Shown: in pieces, positions 34,011-43,865 of the stretch
Position numbering within the stretch: position 1 is the stretch's first letter
How the letters are laid out: each line of letters opens with the position of its first letter
Assembly: GCA_017531985.1 (NCBI GenBank)
Contig: JAFXJY010000011.1
Coordinates: forward strand, 1 to 55,994
Direction of reading: 5' to 3'
Origin: Bacteroidaceae bacterium
GTDB lineage: Bacteria; Bacteroidota; Bacteroidia; Bacteroidales; Barnesiellaceae_A
DNA length: 55,994 nucleotides
Notes under the pieces: generated by a model
What the model was told of the DNA's origin: nothing
Seen by the model: the letters and a program-made list of their open reading frames with translations, nothing else
The model's database searches: none
Position numbers and translations under genes: made by a program

Positions 34011-35084
34011 TTAAAGCAATTTTACAAAGTCGTCAAAGAGCACCTCTGCATCGGTGGGACCGCTCGAAGCCTCCGGGTGGAATTGAGCCGAGAAGTAGGG
34101 GCGTGTCTTGTGTCGGATACCTTCGTTGGTGTTGTCATTGAGGTTGACAAACAGAGGTTCCCAGTCACTTCCCAATGTCGATTCGTCAACTGCAAATCCA
34201 TGATTTTGGGTGGTAATATAGCAACGTTGTGTACCTATTTCACGCACCGGCTGATTGTGTCCGCGGTGACCATATTTGAGTTTGTAAGTCTTGGCACCAC
34301 TTGCCTTGGCAAGGAGATGATTACCCATACAGATACCGAAAATGGGCTTGCTGTTGTCGGTTATGGTACGACGGATGTTTTCGATAGTGGGCTGACAGAA
34401 GTCGGGGTCGCCGGGACCATTGGTAATGAAGAGACCATCGTACTGAATGTGGCTGTAATCATAGTCCCAAGGTACACGTATTACTGATACGTTGCGATTG
34501 AGAAGGCAACGCACGATGTTGTGCTTTACACCGCAGTCGACCATGACAACACGTTTGCTGCCGGCACCATACTCGATAACCTCTGTGCAAGAAGCTGCTG
34601 CAACAAGATTGGTCTTGTTGTAGTCGACAATTTCTACATCATCGCAGCCTTCAATGACAATCTTTCCGGTCATGGCACCATGTTCACGCAAGTGCTTGGT
34701 GAGTGCCCGAGTATCGATGTCGAATATACCGGTTATTTCTTCTTCTTGAAGCCATTGGGCAAGAGTCTTTTGAGCGTTCCAGTGGCTGTATTCAAACGAA
34801 TAATCGGAGATAATCACTGCCTTAACGTGAATATTCTCCGATTCGTAAAATACTGAAAGTTTATCAACTGTTTCATTGGCAGGAACACCGTAATTACCTA
34901 TAATAGGATAGGTGAAAGCCAATAACTGTCCTTTGTAAGATGGGTCGGTGAGACTCTCGGGATAACCCGTCATGGCCGTATTGAAAACGACCTCACCCGA
35001 AACGGACTTTTCATACCCAAAGGATTTGCCTCGGAATATTGTACCGTCGTCGAGAATTAAAGATGCACTTTTAAGAGTACGCAT
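34011..35084 (-). CDS. carA: Carbamoyl-phosphate synthase small subunit
   Basis: 357 residues. It supplies ammonia to CarB by hydrolysing glutamine. The N-terminal domain has LILDDGTIFRGKSFG and the conserved VVFNTAMTGYPESLTDPSYKGQLL. The C-terminal class I amidotransferase has the nucleophile C252 in FGICMGNHLL and the pair H336/E338 in QFHPEASSGP. It is the first gene of the carAB operon, with a -7 box about 70 bp upstream. Confidence 0.97.
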   Translation of the reverse strand: MRTLKSASLILDDGTIFRGKSFGYEKSVSGEVVFNTAMTGYPESLTDPSYKGQLLAFTYPIIGNYGVPANETVDKLSVFYESENIHVKAVIISDYSFEYSHWNAQKTLAQWLQEEEITGIFDIDTRALTKHLREHGAMTGKIVIEGCDDVEIVDYNKTNLVAAASCTEVIEYGAGSKRVVMVDCGVKHNIVRCLLNRNVSVIRVPWDYDYSHIQYDGLFITNGPGDPDFCQPTIENIRRTITDNSKPIFGICMGNHLLAKASGAKTYKLKYGHRGHNQPVREIGTQRCYITTQNHGFAVDESTLGSDWEPLFVNLNDNTNEGIRHKTRPYFSAQFHPEASSGPTDAEVLFDDFVKLL

Positions 35085-35151
35085 TACGATAGAATATATA
35101 ATGTTATGAATAATCGGTTAGTATGGTTGTGGTTCTACCGTTGAAACCACG

Positions 35152-35159
35152 CAAAGATA
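35152..35159 (-). promoter_or_regulatory. -7 box of carAB
   Basis: TATCTTTG on the minus strand. Between it and carA is a short stem, GTGGTT/AACCAC, around a 10-base loop (about 35128-35150). No PyrR-type or other known leader structure is visible. Confidence 0.55.
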
Positions 35160-35275
35160 CATATTTATTTCCATTTTAACTGCCTTTAATAACACTTTTT
35201 TTAGTGTCGAGGTGTATATTTTGCAACTTGCGACTCATTGGTTCATGGGAGGTGTTGTAATTTTGCGACAATAAG

Positions 35276-35306
35276 TTGTAATGTTGCAATAAATGTAGTA
35301 ATTTTG
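35276..35306 (+). promoter_or_regulatory. Promoter of gldB
   Basis: TTG (35276-35278), a 20-bp spacer and TAATTTTG (35299-35306). It overlaps a possible GTG start at 35308 and shows that the real start is downstream. A second TAATTTTG at 35258-35265 may be a tandem promoter. Confidence 0.7.
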
Positions 35307-35325
35307 TGTGTCTAAATTGTTGCTT

Positions 35326-36327
35326 ATGTTGAAGAGTGTACACACCTTAATAGTAGCATTGTTGATACTGATAACGACGGCATGTGGTAATCGTGACTAT
35401 TATCGGATAGCAGTCGATGTTGTTGAACCTATTTCGATAGCTCGTTTTGACTCTCTTATATATAAGTATGTTCATCTCTCTGATAGTGCAGTTATCACTG
35501 CATTGATGACCGAAAGTGGGGAGTTCTGGAAAATATATAATAGACATATTTTGGGACTGAATGATGCCCCATTGTATTGTGACGGATTAAGGAACTTTTA
35601 TCGCGAGTGTGCCGATATAGGTCTTTATGATATGACATTCGACCAATACGAATCTGCCGACAGCGATGCCCGACTATTGTCGCAAGTAGCGGCACGGTAC
35701 AAGCGTTTGTTCCCTGACAAGTTGACCCCGGTATTTCAGTATCACGTATCGGGGCTTTCTGCTCAGTCTGTTGTAACGATGGATAGTCTTATATCCATCT
35801 CGATTGATTGTTATCTCGATAATTGTTCGTTGTATAATCGTCGCTATTATGATTACGAATTGCAACAGCATTCACGTTCTCGCTTATTACCCGATGTAAG
35901 TGAAGTCTTATTACGCAATGCCTTGCCATCGCCACCTATGGTTACACTGCTCGATGCTATGGTGTATGAAGGTCGCATTGCCTATCTGACAGGTGGACTC
36001 ATTGATGACAATACGTCGATGGCTATAATGGGATATACTGTTGATGGAAACAATTGGTGCGTTGAAAATGAAGAACTTGTGTGGACTACTATCATTGAGC
36101 AGGGCGATCTGTTCAAGAGTGATAATATAACAATAAATAAATATTTGCGACCGGCACCTTTCACTGCCACATTAGCACAAAATTCGCCCGGTAGAGTGGG
36201 GCGATGGGTGGGTTGGCGTATTGTTGACGAGTATGCTCGTCGAGAAGGCTTGACTCCGATGCAGATAGCTACGGATAGACGACAAGCCGACGAGGTGTTG
36301 CGGCTGTCGGGTTACGATGGTAGATAG
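35326..36327 (+). CDS. gldB: GldB-family lipoprotein
   Basis: 333 residues from the ATG at 35326. A GTG at 35308 would begin within a few bases of the predicted transcription start and is rejected. The signal peptide MLKSVHTLIVALLILITTAC ends in a lipobox (Cys20). The body has the GldB pattern: a DSLIYKYVHL segment, FFxY-like LPDVSEVLLRNALPS, then a DAMVYEGRIAYLTGGLIDDN helix and the late GRVGRWVGWRIVDEYARRE. GldB is needed for gliding in Flavobacterium, but homologues occur in non-motile Bacteroidota, where the role is unclear. It is followed by aroE, 10 bp on. Confidence 0.82.
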   Translation: MLKSVHTLIVALLILITTACGNRDYYRIAVDVVEPISIARFDSLIYKYVHLSDSAVITALMTESGEFWKIYNRHILGLNDAPLYCDGLRNFYRECADIGLYDMTFDQYESADSDARLLSQVAARYKRLFPDKLTPVFQYHVSGLSAQSVVTMDSLISISIDCYLDNCSLYNRRYYDYELQQHSRSRLLPDVSEVLLRNALPSPPMVTLLDAMVYEGRIAYLTGGLIDDNTSMAIMGYTVDGNNWCVENEELVWTTIIEQGDLFKSDNITINKYLRPAPFTATLAQNSPGRVGRWVGWRIVDEYARREGLTPMQIATDRRQADEVLRLSGYDGR

Positions 36328-36337
36328 GAGGAAGTTT

Positions 36338-37084
36338 ATGAAAAAATTGTATGGTCTGATTGGATTTCCGCTTGGGCATTCGTTTTCAAGTCAATATCAC
36401 AATGATCGTTTCCGTCGTGATAATATCGATGCCCGATATGATAATTACGAATTGAGTGATATCTCTTTGTTGCCAAGCTTAGTGAAGCAACAACCCATGC
36501 TCATGGGGTTGAATGTAACCATACCGCACAAGGAGAATGTGCTGCCTTACCTCGATGATGTCGATTCTGTTGCTCAACGCATTGGAGCAGTGAATGTTAT
36601 AAAAATCATTCGTAACGATAGCGGTGTGCGAATGGTGGGATATAATAGTGATTATGTGGGGTTTCGCAACTCTATCGAGTCACTGTTGTTGCCACATCAC
36701 ACGCATGCACTTGTTTTGGGTAGTGGTGGTGCATCGAAGGCAGTAAGTACGGCATTGCGTGACATGGGGCTATCGGTTAAGATTGTATCAAGAACGCCTC
36801 GATGTGGCGAGTTGAGTTATGGAGAACTTACTGATGAAATAATGAGTCAATACACCGTAATAATCAATGCTACACCGGTGGGCATGCATCCGCATGTCGA
36901 TGCTTGTGTGGCTATTCCTTACGACAAAATAACAAGTCGACATCTCTGTTATGATGTTGTGTATAATCCCTCTATGACACTCTTTATGAGTAAATCGGCA
37001 GCACAGGGGGCGGTGGTTAGCAACGGATTATCGATGCTGCATGGGCAGGCCGATGTAGCATGGAAAATATGGAACAACGAATAA
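36338..37084 (+). CDS. aroE: Shikimate dehydrogenase
   Basis: 248 residues from the ATG at 36338, chosen because it follows an AGGAGG sequence (rare in this genome) and gives the family start MKKLYGLIGFPLGHSFSSQYHN. It reduces 3-dehydroshikimate to shikimate with NADPH in aromatic amino acid synthesis. Catalytic residues are K65 (NVTIPHKENV) and D105 (YNSDYVGF). The NADP loop is GSGGASKA (128-135). NATPVGMHP and the closing NGLSMLHGQA are also standard. An upstream in-frame ATG overlapping gldB is less likely. Confidence 0.95.
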   Translation: MKKLYGLIGFPLGHSFSSQYHNDRFRRDNIDARYDNYELSDISLLPSLVKQQPMLMGLNVTIPHKENVLPYLDDVDSVAQRIGAVNVIKIIRNDSGVRMVGYNSDYVGFRNSIESLLLPHHTHALVLGSGGASKAVSTALRDMGLSVKIVSRTPRCGELSYGELTDEIMSQYTVIINATPVGMHPHVDACVAIPYDKITSRHLCYDVVYNPSMTLFMSKSAAQGAVVSNGLSMLHGQADVAWKIWNNE

Positions 37085-37101
37085 GGTGACAGTAGAATAA
37101 T

Positions 37102-37989
37102 ATGGAAGATTTCCGATTGAAAGTTTTTCGTAGCGTAGCCACCCATGGCAGCCTTACCAAGGCTTCGCATGAGTTACGCATTACACAGCCTGTTATCAGC
37201 AAGTATATTCAGGAGCTTGAACAAGAGTACCAACTTACACTGTTCAATCGTAACGGTCGTGGAGTGGAACTAACTCAGGCCGGAGAGTTGATGCTTTCGC
37301 ACGTCGATAATATTCTGCAATTGTATAGTAAAATGGATTGCGACCTTCGCACAATGTCGCATATACATTGTGGAAAATTGCGATTGGGGGCTACTGCAAC
37401 TATCGCTCAATATCTGTTGCCGGCATTTATGGCCTCGTTTACTACCAAGTTTAAGCAGGTAGAATTGTCGCTTGTTGAGGGTGACACTCATGCAATAGAA
37501 AAAGCCGTCGAAGAGAGACGTGTGGATATCGGATTATTGGAGTGTTGTCGACGTAAATCACAATTCCGTTATCAACCTTTCATGCATGACGAACTTGTGC
37601 CGGTAACTTCCTCTCAGAGCAAGTGGTCGAGGTGTGATGTTATTACTATCGATGATATGAAAAATGTACCATTGATTATCTCCAATGCCGAATATGAATA
37701 TAAGAAATCACTGGAAGTGGATGGTATGAAGCAGACATTGCCTCTGTCACAGCTCAATGTTGCACTGACAATGGATAGTGCCGAGAGTATCAAACGGTAC
37801 ATCCTTCATAGTGATTTTGTGGCTTTGTTGCCATTGCAAACCGTCGTACCCGAGTTGCGAATGGGCATGCTGAAAATTCTTGAAATTGACAATTTGTGCA
37901 TCGAAAGAGAATATGTAATTATACGCAATCTTGAAGAGACAACAAGCCTTGTACAAGACTTTATTAACTATATGCAGCAAGGATTATAG
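37102..37989 (+). CDS. LysR-family transcriptional regulator
   Basis: 295 residues. The N-terminal HTH (FRLKVFRSVATHGSLTKASHELRITQPVISKYIQELEQEY) is typical, and the effector domain begins near residue 90 (GKLRLGATATIAQYLLPAFM). LysR proteins bind a small-molecule co-inducer; none can be predicted here. It lies 17 bp after aroE and 12 bp before the leucine-rich-repeat gene, on the same strand, so it is not placed divergently from a target as many LysR genes are. The likeliest arrangement is as part of a gldB-aroE-lysR-LRR transcript. Confidence 0.88.
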   Translation: MEDFRLKVFRSVATHGSLTKASHELRITQPVISKYIQELEQEYQLTLFNRNGRGVELTQAGELMLSHVDNILQLYSKMDCDLRTMSHIHCGKLRLGATATIAQYLLPAFMASFTTKFKQVELSLVEGDTHAIEKAVEERRVDIGLLECCRRKSQFRYQPFMHDELVPVTSSQSKWSRCDVITIDDMKNVPLIISNAEYEYKKSLEVDGMKQTLPLSQLNVALTMDSAESIKRYILHSDFVALLPLQTVVPELRMGMLKILEIDNLCIEREYVIIRNLEETTSLVQDFINYMQQGL

Positions 37990-38001
37990 CTACTATTGAT
38001 T

Positions 38002-39318
38002 ATGTATCGTATCATAGAAATAGATAGTGTCAGGTATGAAATCAGCGAGTCGCAACGTGTGGCCAAGATGTTTAGAATGGATGAGTATTCAACACAGAGC
38101 GAACTGGTAATATTATCGAATGTTGTGCATGATGGTATAAGTTATCCTGTAAAGTCGATTGATTATTATGCTTGTTATGATAATTGCCAATTGCGTCGTG
38201 TTGTCATTCCCGAAGGGGTAGAGGTGATAGATGGTTGTGCTTTCGAGGGATGTACAGCGTTGGAAGAGGTGATATTCCCATCGACATTGAAAATTATAAA
38301 AGAGTATGCTTTTGGTCGTTGTAAAGCATTGAATGAGGTGGTATTGCCCGATAGTGTTGAGTATGTGGGATATTTCGTGTTTAAGGATTGTACAGCATTG
38401 AAACGTGCCACATTGTCACCACATATCGAAGAGGTGAGCGAACAACTATTCAGCGGATGTACATCGTTGCGTGAAGTAAAATTGTATGAGGGATTGCAGA
38501 GAATAGGTCGACAAGCATTTGCAAACTGTACATCGCTGGTTGACGTATCCATCCCCGATAGTGTGACTCGTATAGGTGAGTATGCTTTTTGGGGTTGTTC
38601 ATCGTTGACTAAGGTTACACTCTCTGACAATTGTCCTGATGTCAGTTGGGATGCATTCAATCAGTGTGCAAGTCTGCAATTCATTAACCACAAAGATGTG
38701 ATATTGAATGGTGAGTATATATTGAGTGCCGATTGTAAGGTAATATTATCATGTCTGCTCCCTGATAATAATCAATCTATTTTAATACCCCACGGTGTGA
38801 AGGTATTGGGTGATAGAGCTTTTTCGTACCGCGAGAATCTCGAAAATATATATCTTCCCGAAGGTCTTGAACGTATAGGCAAGGAGTGTTTTTCGGCTTG
38901 CATATCATTACGGTCGGTAAAGTTGCCATCGACGCTTATCGAAATAGACAACGAGGCTTTTCAGCAATGTGAAGAGTTGCGTCACATAACCATCCCTGAG
39001 GGAGTCGTGTGGTTGGGTGATTACGCATTGGCCTATTGCAGTGAATTGAGGAGTATTATGGTAATGTGGGATGGTACAGTGTGGGGCAAGCACGTCCTGG
39101 AATGTTGCTATGAATTGCGTCACATTATAGTTCCTGAGAGCAAAGTTCTTTCGTTGAAAATAGCATTACTCCGAGAAGGTGACACCGCATCGTATAACGA
39201 TGACGAAGAGCATCCGCTTGCACAATTGGTTACCACATCACATGTTGTAGATAAGGGGAATAGCAATGTGTGGCATGAGTTGTGGATAAATAATGACGAT
39301 GTCACATACCTATCGTGA
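38002..39318 (+). CDS. BspA-like leucine-rich repeat protein without signal peptide
   Basis: 438 residues from the ATG at 38002; a TTG two codons earlier is possible. About a dozen LRR_5 (TpLRR/BspA) repeats of 23 residues follow the pattern 'aF..C.sL..v.lP.sv..Ig..'. Examples are CAFEGCTALEEVIFPSTLKII, YAFGRCKALNEVVLPDSVEYVG and QAFANCTSLVDVSIPDSVTRIG. Such proteins are usually secreted adhesins, yet this one starts MYRIIEIDSVRYEISES, with no signal peptide or lipobox, so it is predicted cytoplasmic. Function is unknown. Confidence 0.85.
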   Translation: MYRIIEIDSVRYEISESQRVAKMFRMDEYSTQSELVILSNVVHDGISYPVKSIDYYACYDNCQLRRVVIPEGVEVIDGCAFEGCTALEEVIFPSTLKIIKEYAFGRCKALNEVVLPDSVEYVGYFVFKDCTALKRATLSPHIEEVSEQLFSGCTSLREVKLYEGLQRIGRQAFANCTSLVDVSIPDSVTRIGEYAFWGCSSLTKVTLSDNCPDVSWDAFNQCASLQFINHKDVILNGEYILSADCKVILSCLLPDNNQSILIPHGVKVLGDRAFSYRENLENIYLPEGLERIGKECFSACISLRSVKLPSTLIEIDNEAFQQCEELRHITIPEGVVWLGDYALAYCSELRSIMVMWDGTVWGKHVLECCYELRHIIVPESKVLSLKIALLREGDTASYNDDEEHPLAQLVTTSHVVDKGNSNVWHELWINNDDVTYLS

Positions 39319-39432
39319 CCCCGGTTGCTTATTTGCCAATACAATTAATAACACAGCGTGAGTCCTATTAGCCGCCTTGTGGAAGTGAAGGCTTCATCGT
39401 AAGTCGCATAAATATTCCGAGTTATTTTATAC

Positions 39433-39465
39433 AACAAGAGCCACACATGAGGTGTGGCTCTTGTT
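39433..39465. terminator. Bidirectional terminator
   Basis: AACAAGAGCCACAC (39433-39446) and GTGTGGCTCTTGTT (39452-39465) form a perfect 14-bp stem with a 5-base loop. It lies between the LRR gene and the convergent ppdK. Confidence 0.9.
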
Positions 39466-39484
39466 CAATATGTAAGCATTATTA

Positions 39485-42202
39485 TTATTCAGCTTCAATA
39501 GCAGCCTGTGCGGCAGCAACGCGAGCAATGGGTACGCGGAAGGGCGAGCAAGAAACGTAGTTCATGCCGAGGTTGGCACAGAACTTAACCGAAGAAGGCT
39601 CACCACCATGTTCGCCACAGATACCAATCTTCAATTCGGGCTTAGTGGCACGACCTTTTTCTACACCCATCTTCACAAGTTGACCTACACCTTGTTGGTC
39701 GAGAACTGCGAAAGGATCGGTCTTGATGATACCAAGTTCCTTGTAAACTTTCAAGAACTTACCGGCATCGTCACGAGAGTAACCAAATGTCATTTGAGTC
39801 AAGTCGTTAGTACCGAATGAGAAGAAGTCGGCTACCTCAGCAATTTGGTCGGCTGTAACAGCGGCACGAGGAACTTCAATCATAGTACCTACCTTGTAAG
39901 CAACAGTCTCACCACGCTCGGCAAATACCTCTTGTGCTACGCGATGTATGATACCGGCTTGCATACGCAACTCTGTTACCATACCTACGAGGGGAACCAT
40001 GATTTCGGGGTGTACATCTATACCCTTAGCCTTCACATTGAGGGCAGCTTCGATGATAGCACGAGCTTGCATTTCGGTAATTTCGGGATATGTGTTACCA
40101 AGACGGCAACCGCGGTGACCCAACATGGGGTTGAACTCTTCGAGTGAATCGCAAGCGAGTTTCACTTCTTCGAGTGAGATGCCCATTTCATCGGCCAACT
40201 CTTTCATGGTAGCTGTTTGGTGAGGTACGAACTCGTGTAGAGGAGGATCGAGCAAGCGGATGGTAACACCATATCCATCCATAGCCTCGAAGATACCTTC
40301 GAAGTCGCCACGTTGCATGGGGAGCAACTTGGCAAGAGCACGACGACGACCTTCTTCGTCCTTGGCGAGAATCATTTCACGCATAGCCTTGATACGGTCG
40401 CCTTCGAAGAACATGTGTTCAGTACGGCAGAGACCGATACCCTTAGCACCGAAGTCGCGAGCAACCTTGGCATCGCGAGGAGAGTCGGCATTGGTGCGAA
40501 CGTCAGCTTGTGTATATTTTTCACAAAGGTTCATGATAGCACCGAAGTCACCGCTGAGGTCGGGCATACGAGTGGGGATTTGACCATCATATACGTCGCC
40601 GGTCGAACCGTTGAGCGAAATCCAGTCACCTTCTTTATATACTTTACCACCGATTTCCACTGTGCGAGCCTTGTAGTCGACCTTTATTTCACCGGCACCC
40701 GATACGCAGCATTTACCCATACCACGAGCCACAACGGCAGCGTGCGATGTCATACCACCACGAGCAGTGAGGATACCTTCGGCAACGCTCATACCGCGGA
40801 GGTCTTCGGGCGATGTTTCGATACGCACCATAACGACTTTCTTGCGATTTTCGTGCCATGCCTCAGCATCGTCAGCGTGGAATACTATTTGACCCACAGC
40901 AGCACCGGGCGATGCGGGAAGGCCTTTGGTAATAACCTTGGCAGCCTTCAAGGCAGCGGTGTCGAATACGGGGTGCAACAGTTCGTCGAGTTTGTCGGCT
41001 TCCATGCGGCGGAGAACTGTCTTCTCGTCGATGATACCGGCACGATGCATATCCATGGCAATCTTCACCATAGCTGCACCGGTACGCTTACCGTTACGAG
41101 TTTGCAACAACCACAATTTACCATCTTGGATGGTGAACTCGAGGTCTTGCATATCTTTGAAGTAGTCTTCGAGTTTTTGTTGTGTTTCAATCAAGTCCTT
41201 AGCACACTCGGGCATAGCCTCTTCGAGCGAAGGATACTTGGCAGCACGTTCTTCTTCGCTGATGCCTTGCAAGGCAGCCCAGCGACGAGAGCCTTCGGTT
41301 GTAATCTGTTGAGGAGTGCGGATACCTGCAACAACGTCTTCACCTTGTGCGTTGATGAGGTATTCACCATTGAAGATGTCTTCGCCGGTAGCAGCATCAC
41401 GAGTAAAGGCTACACCGGTGGCCGATGTGTCACCCATGTTACCGAATACCATTGCTTGAACGTTAACGGCAGTACCCCATTCTTCGGGTATCTGGTTCAT
41501 GCGACGGTAGAGAATAGCACGCTCGTTCATCCAGCTGTCAAATACAGCACAGATGGCACCCCACAATTGTTCCCATGGAGAGTCGGGGAAATCTTTGCCT
41601 GTACGCTCTTTTACGGCAGCTTTGAAGAGTTTTACGAGGTTTTTAAGATCTTCAACATCGAGTTCGGTATCGAGTTTAACACCTTTTGCCTCTTTTACTT
41701 TCTCCATTACTTCTTCAAATGGGTCGATGTCGTCTTTGCTTTGGGGTTTCATGCCCAACACTACGTCACCATACATTTGAACAAAACGACGGTAAGAGTC
41801 CCATGCAAAGCGAGCATTGCCCGACTTGCGAGCCAAAGCTTCAACGGCACTATCGTTCATACCGAGGTTCAACACTGTATCCATCATACCGGGCATCGAT
41901 ACACGAGCACCCGAACGAACTGATACCAAGAGAGGGTTGGTCTCGTCACCAAAGATAGTGCCGGTGAGCGACTCAACATGTTTTATGGCAGCGTGAACAT
42001 CTGCATCGAGGATTTTAACAACAGCTTCTTTACCTTGTTGGTTGTATTCTGTACAAACTTCGGTAGTGATAGTGAAACCGGGAGGAACGGGAACTCCGAT
42101 GAGGTTCATTTCCGCCAAGTTAGCACCTTTACCACCTAATAGATTTTTCATGTCGGCACGACCTTCTGCTTGTCCGTTACCGAATGTATACACTCTTTTC
42201 AT
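39485..42202 (-). CDS. ppdK: Pyruvate, phosphate dikinase
   Basis: 905 residues, close to the usual 870-900. It interconverts pyruvate, ATP and phosphate with phosphoenolpyruvate, AMP and pyrophosphate. The ATP-grasp part opens with LLGGKGANLAEMNLIGVPVPPGFTITTE. The swivelling phosphohistidine domain has GGMTSHAAVVARGMGK with H487. The PEP/pyruvate barrel contains GIGLCRTEHMFFE, FGTNDLTQMTFGYSRDD and the catalytic cysteine region GICGEHGGEP. It is monocistronic, with a -7 box at 42264-42271. Codon use is markedly biased and regular, as in highly expressed genes. Confidence 0.97.
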   Translation of the reverse strand: MKRVYTFGNGQAEGRADMKNLLGGKGANLAEMNLIGVPVPPGFTITTEVCTEYNQQGKEAVVKILDADVHAAIKHVESLTGTIFGDETNPLLVSVRSGARVSMPGMMDTVLNLGMNDSAVEALARKSGNARFAWDSYRRFVQMYGDVVLGMKPQSKDDIDPFEEVMEKVKEAKGVKLDTELDVEDLKNLVKLFKAAVKERTGKDFPDSPWEQLWGAICAVFDSWMNERAILYRRMNQIPEEWGTAVNVQAMVFGNMGDTSATGVAFTRDAATGEDIFNGEYLINAQGEDVVAGIRTPQQITTEGSRRWAALQGISEEERAAKYPSLEEAMPECAKDLIETQQKLEDYFKDMQDLEFTIQDGKLWLLQTRNGKRTGAAMVKIAMDMHRAGIIDEKTVLRRMEADKLDELLHPVFDTAALKAAKVITKGLPASPGAAVGQIVFHADDAEAWHENRKKVVMVRIETSPEDLRGMSVAEGILTARGGMTSHAAVVARGMGKCCVSGAGEIKVDYKARTVEIGGKVYKEGDWISLNGSTGDVYDGQIPTRMPDLSGDFGAIMNLCEKYTQADVRTNADSPRDAKVARDFGAKGIGLCRTEHMFFEGDRIKAMREMILAKDEEGRRRALAKLLPMQRGDFEGIFEAMDGYGVTIRLLDPPLHEFVPHQTATMKELADEMGISLEEVKLACDSLEEFNPMLGHRGCRLGNTYPEITEMQARAIIEAALNVKAKGIDVHPEIMVPLVGMVTELRMQAGIIHRVAQEVFAERGETVAYKVGTMIEVPRAAVTADQIAEVADFFSFGTNDLTQMTFGYSRDDAGKFLKVYKELGIIKTDPFAVLDQQGVGQLVKMGVEKGRATKPELKIGICGEHGGEPSSVKFCANLGMNYVSCSPFRVPIARVAAAQAAIEAE

Positions 42203-42263
42203 TTTTCGATAAATGATTTTAGGTTGATATTTTTATAGTTGTTATTTTTTCACAAATGATTGG

Positions 42264-42373
42264 CAAAGATAGTACAAAAAATTAATTTTTTATGCTGATA
42301 ATGCTATAATTTTTTCAAGATTGTGATTTTTCTTGTTGTATGATGCATATATCAGAATTTATAACTAACTTTG
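42264..42373. promoter_or_regulatory. Divergent -7 boxes for ppdK and rlmD
   Basis: On the minus strand TATCTTTG (42264-42271) faces ppdK. On the plus strand TAACTTTG (42366-42373) faces rlmD. Neither has an obvious TTG box at the standard distance. Confidence 0.55.
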
Positions 42374-42406
42374 ACCGAAATTTTATTTATAAATAATAAT
42401 ATACTT

Positions 42407-43816
42407 TTGGCACGCAAGAAACAACCCATACCACCGGTCGAGGAGATAGAAATCACCGGTGTCGCGGCAGAGGGCAAGGCTCTCTGTCGTTATAATGATA
42501 AAGTAATTTTTGTACCATACGCAGCCCCCGGCGATGTGGTCGACCTGCAAATCATACGCAAGAAGCACAGCTATGCCGAGGCTCGCATTACACGCATTCA
42601 CAAGCCATCTCCATTGCGTATCGAGCCTTTCTGTCGACACTTTGGTGTGTGTGGTGGCTGTAAGTGGCAGCATCTGCCTTACGAGTATCAGTTGCAGTTC
42701 AAGCAGCAGCAAGTAGTTGACAACCTTACTCGCATAGGCAAGATAGAATTGCCCGAGATTTCGCCCATCAAAGGCTCCATCAAGACTCGTGCCTACCGCA
42801 ACAAGTTAGAGTTTACATTTTCCAACAAGTCGTGGCTCACACCCGAGCAGATGCAACAAGAGGAGACTTTCAGCGATCGTAATGCATTGGGATTTCACAT
42901 TCCCGGCATGTTTGATAAAGTACTCGACATAGAGGAGTGTCACCTGCAAGATGATATATCTAATCGCATCCGTCTCAATGTGCGAGCTTATGCCAAGGAA
43001 CGAGGTATGTCATTCTACGACTTGCGAGCCCAAGTGGGGTTGTTACGCAACATGATTGTACGCACAGCCTCGACGGGCGAGATTATGCTCATCATGGTTT
43101 TTCATGACAATGAACCGGAGGCAATTGCCGACATGATGCAGCACATAGCCGACGATTTTCCCGAGATTACCTCTCTGCTGTACATTATCAATCAGAAAGC
43201 CAACGATACCATTACCGACCAAGAAGTGGTGTGCTATCGAGGTAGAGATTATATTCTCGAACAGATGGAGGGACTTCAATTTAAGGTAGGTCCTAAATCG
43301 TTCTATCAAACCAACTCGGAGCAGGCCTACGAACTCTACAAGGTGGCACGCGAATTTGCTGCACTTACCGGCAAGGAGTTGGTCTACGACCTTTATACCG
43401 GAACGGGTACAATCGCCAATTTTGTGTCGCGACAAGCCCATAAGGTGGTGGGCATCGAGTATGTACCCGAGGCTATCGAAGATGCTAAAATCAATGCTGA
43501 GTTTAACGGAATAAACAATACAATATTCTATGCCGGCGACATGAAAGATATACTCACCACCGAGTTTATCGAGCAACATGGCCGACCCGATGTTATCATT
43601 ACCGACCCTCCGCGAGCCGGTATGCACGACGATGTAATAGGTGTGATACGTCATGCAGCCCCCGAGCGTATCGTCTATGTAAGTTGCAATCCTGCCACAC
43701 AAGCCCGCGACTTATCGTTGCTCGATGACATGTATAAAGTGGAGCGAGTACAACCGGTCGATATGTTTCCCCACACTCACCATGTCGAGAATGTAGTATT
43801 GCTCGTGAAGCGATAG
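42407..43816 (+). CDS. rlmD: 23S rRNA (uracil-5-)-methyltransferase, RlmD/RumA family
   Basis: 469 residues from a TTG start at 42407, giving MARKKQPIPP, the usual opening of Bacteroidota members. An earlier TTG at 42371 lies inside the -7 box and cannot be used. The TRAM domain (about 8-65) is followed by the iron-sulfur cluster cysteines C76, C82, C85 (CRHFGVCGGC) and a later Cys in IEECHLQD. The SAM-binding motif is YDLYTGTGTIANF. TDPPRAGM and the catalytic Cys in YVSCNPATQARDL complete the family set. It methylates a uridine of 23S rRNA at C5 (U1939 in E. coli). Confidence 0.9.
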   Translation: MARKKQPIPPVEEIEITGVAAEGKALCRYNDKVIFVPYAAPGDVVDLQIIRKKHSYAEARITRIHKPSPLRIEPFCRHFGVCGGCKWQHLPYEYQLQFKQQQVVDNLTRIGKIELPEISPIKGSIKTRAYRNKLEFTFSNKSWLTPEQMQQEETFSDRNALGFHIPGMFDKVLDIEECHLQDDISNRIRLNVRAYAKERGMSFYDLRAQVGLLRNMIVRTASTGEIMLIMVFHDNEPEAIADMMQHIADDFPEITSLLYIINQKANDTITDQEVVCYRGRDYILEQMEGLQFKVGPKSFYQTNSEQAYELYKVAREFAALTGKELVYDLYTGTGTIANFVSRQAHKVVGIEYVPEAIEDAKINAEFNGINNTIFYAGDMKDILTTEFIEQHGRPDVIITDPPRAGMHDDVIGVIRHAAPERIVYVSCNPATQARDLSLLDDMYKVERVQPVDMFPHTHHVENVVLLVKR

Positions 43817-43865
43817 AGTGAACGATTATACAACTTAACAATCAAATAAATAAACAAACCTAACT

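Noticed and set aside
35308..35325. GTG start for gldB
   Set aside because: It directly follows the -7 box, so the mRNA probably starts only a few bases after it; the ATG at 35326 gives a proper lipoprotein signal peptide.
40313..41923. 536-codon open frame on the plus strand
   Set aside because: It lies wholly antisense to ppdK, which has every family motif. The frame reads as low-complexity His/Thr/Phe-rich sequence, the usual shadow of a highly codon-biased gene.
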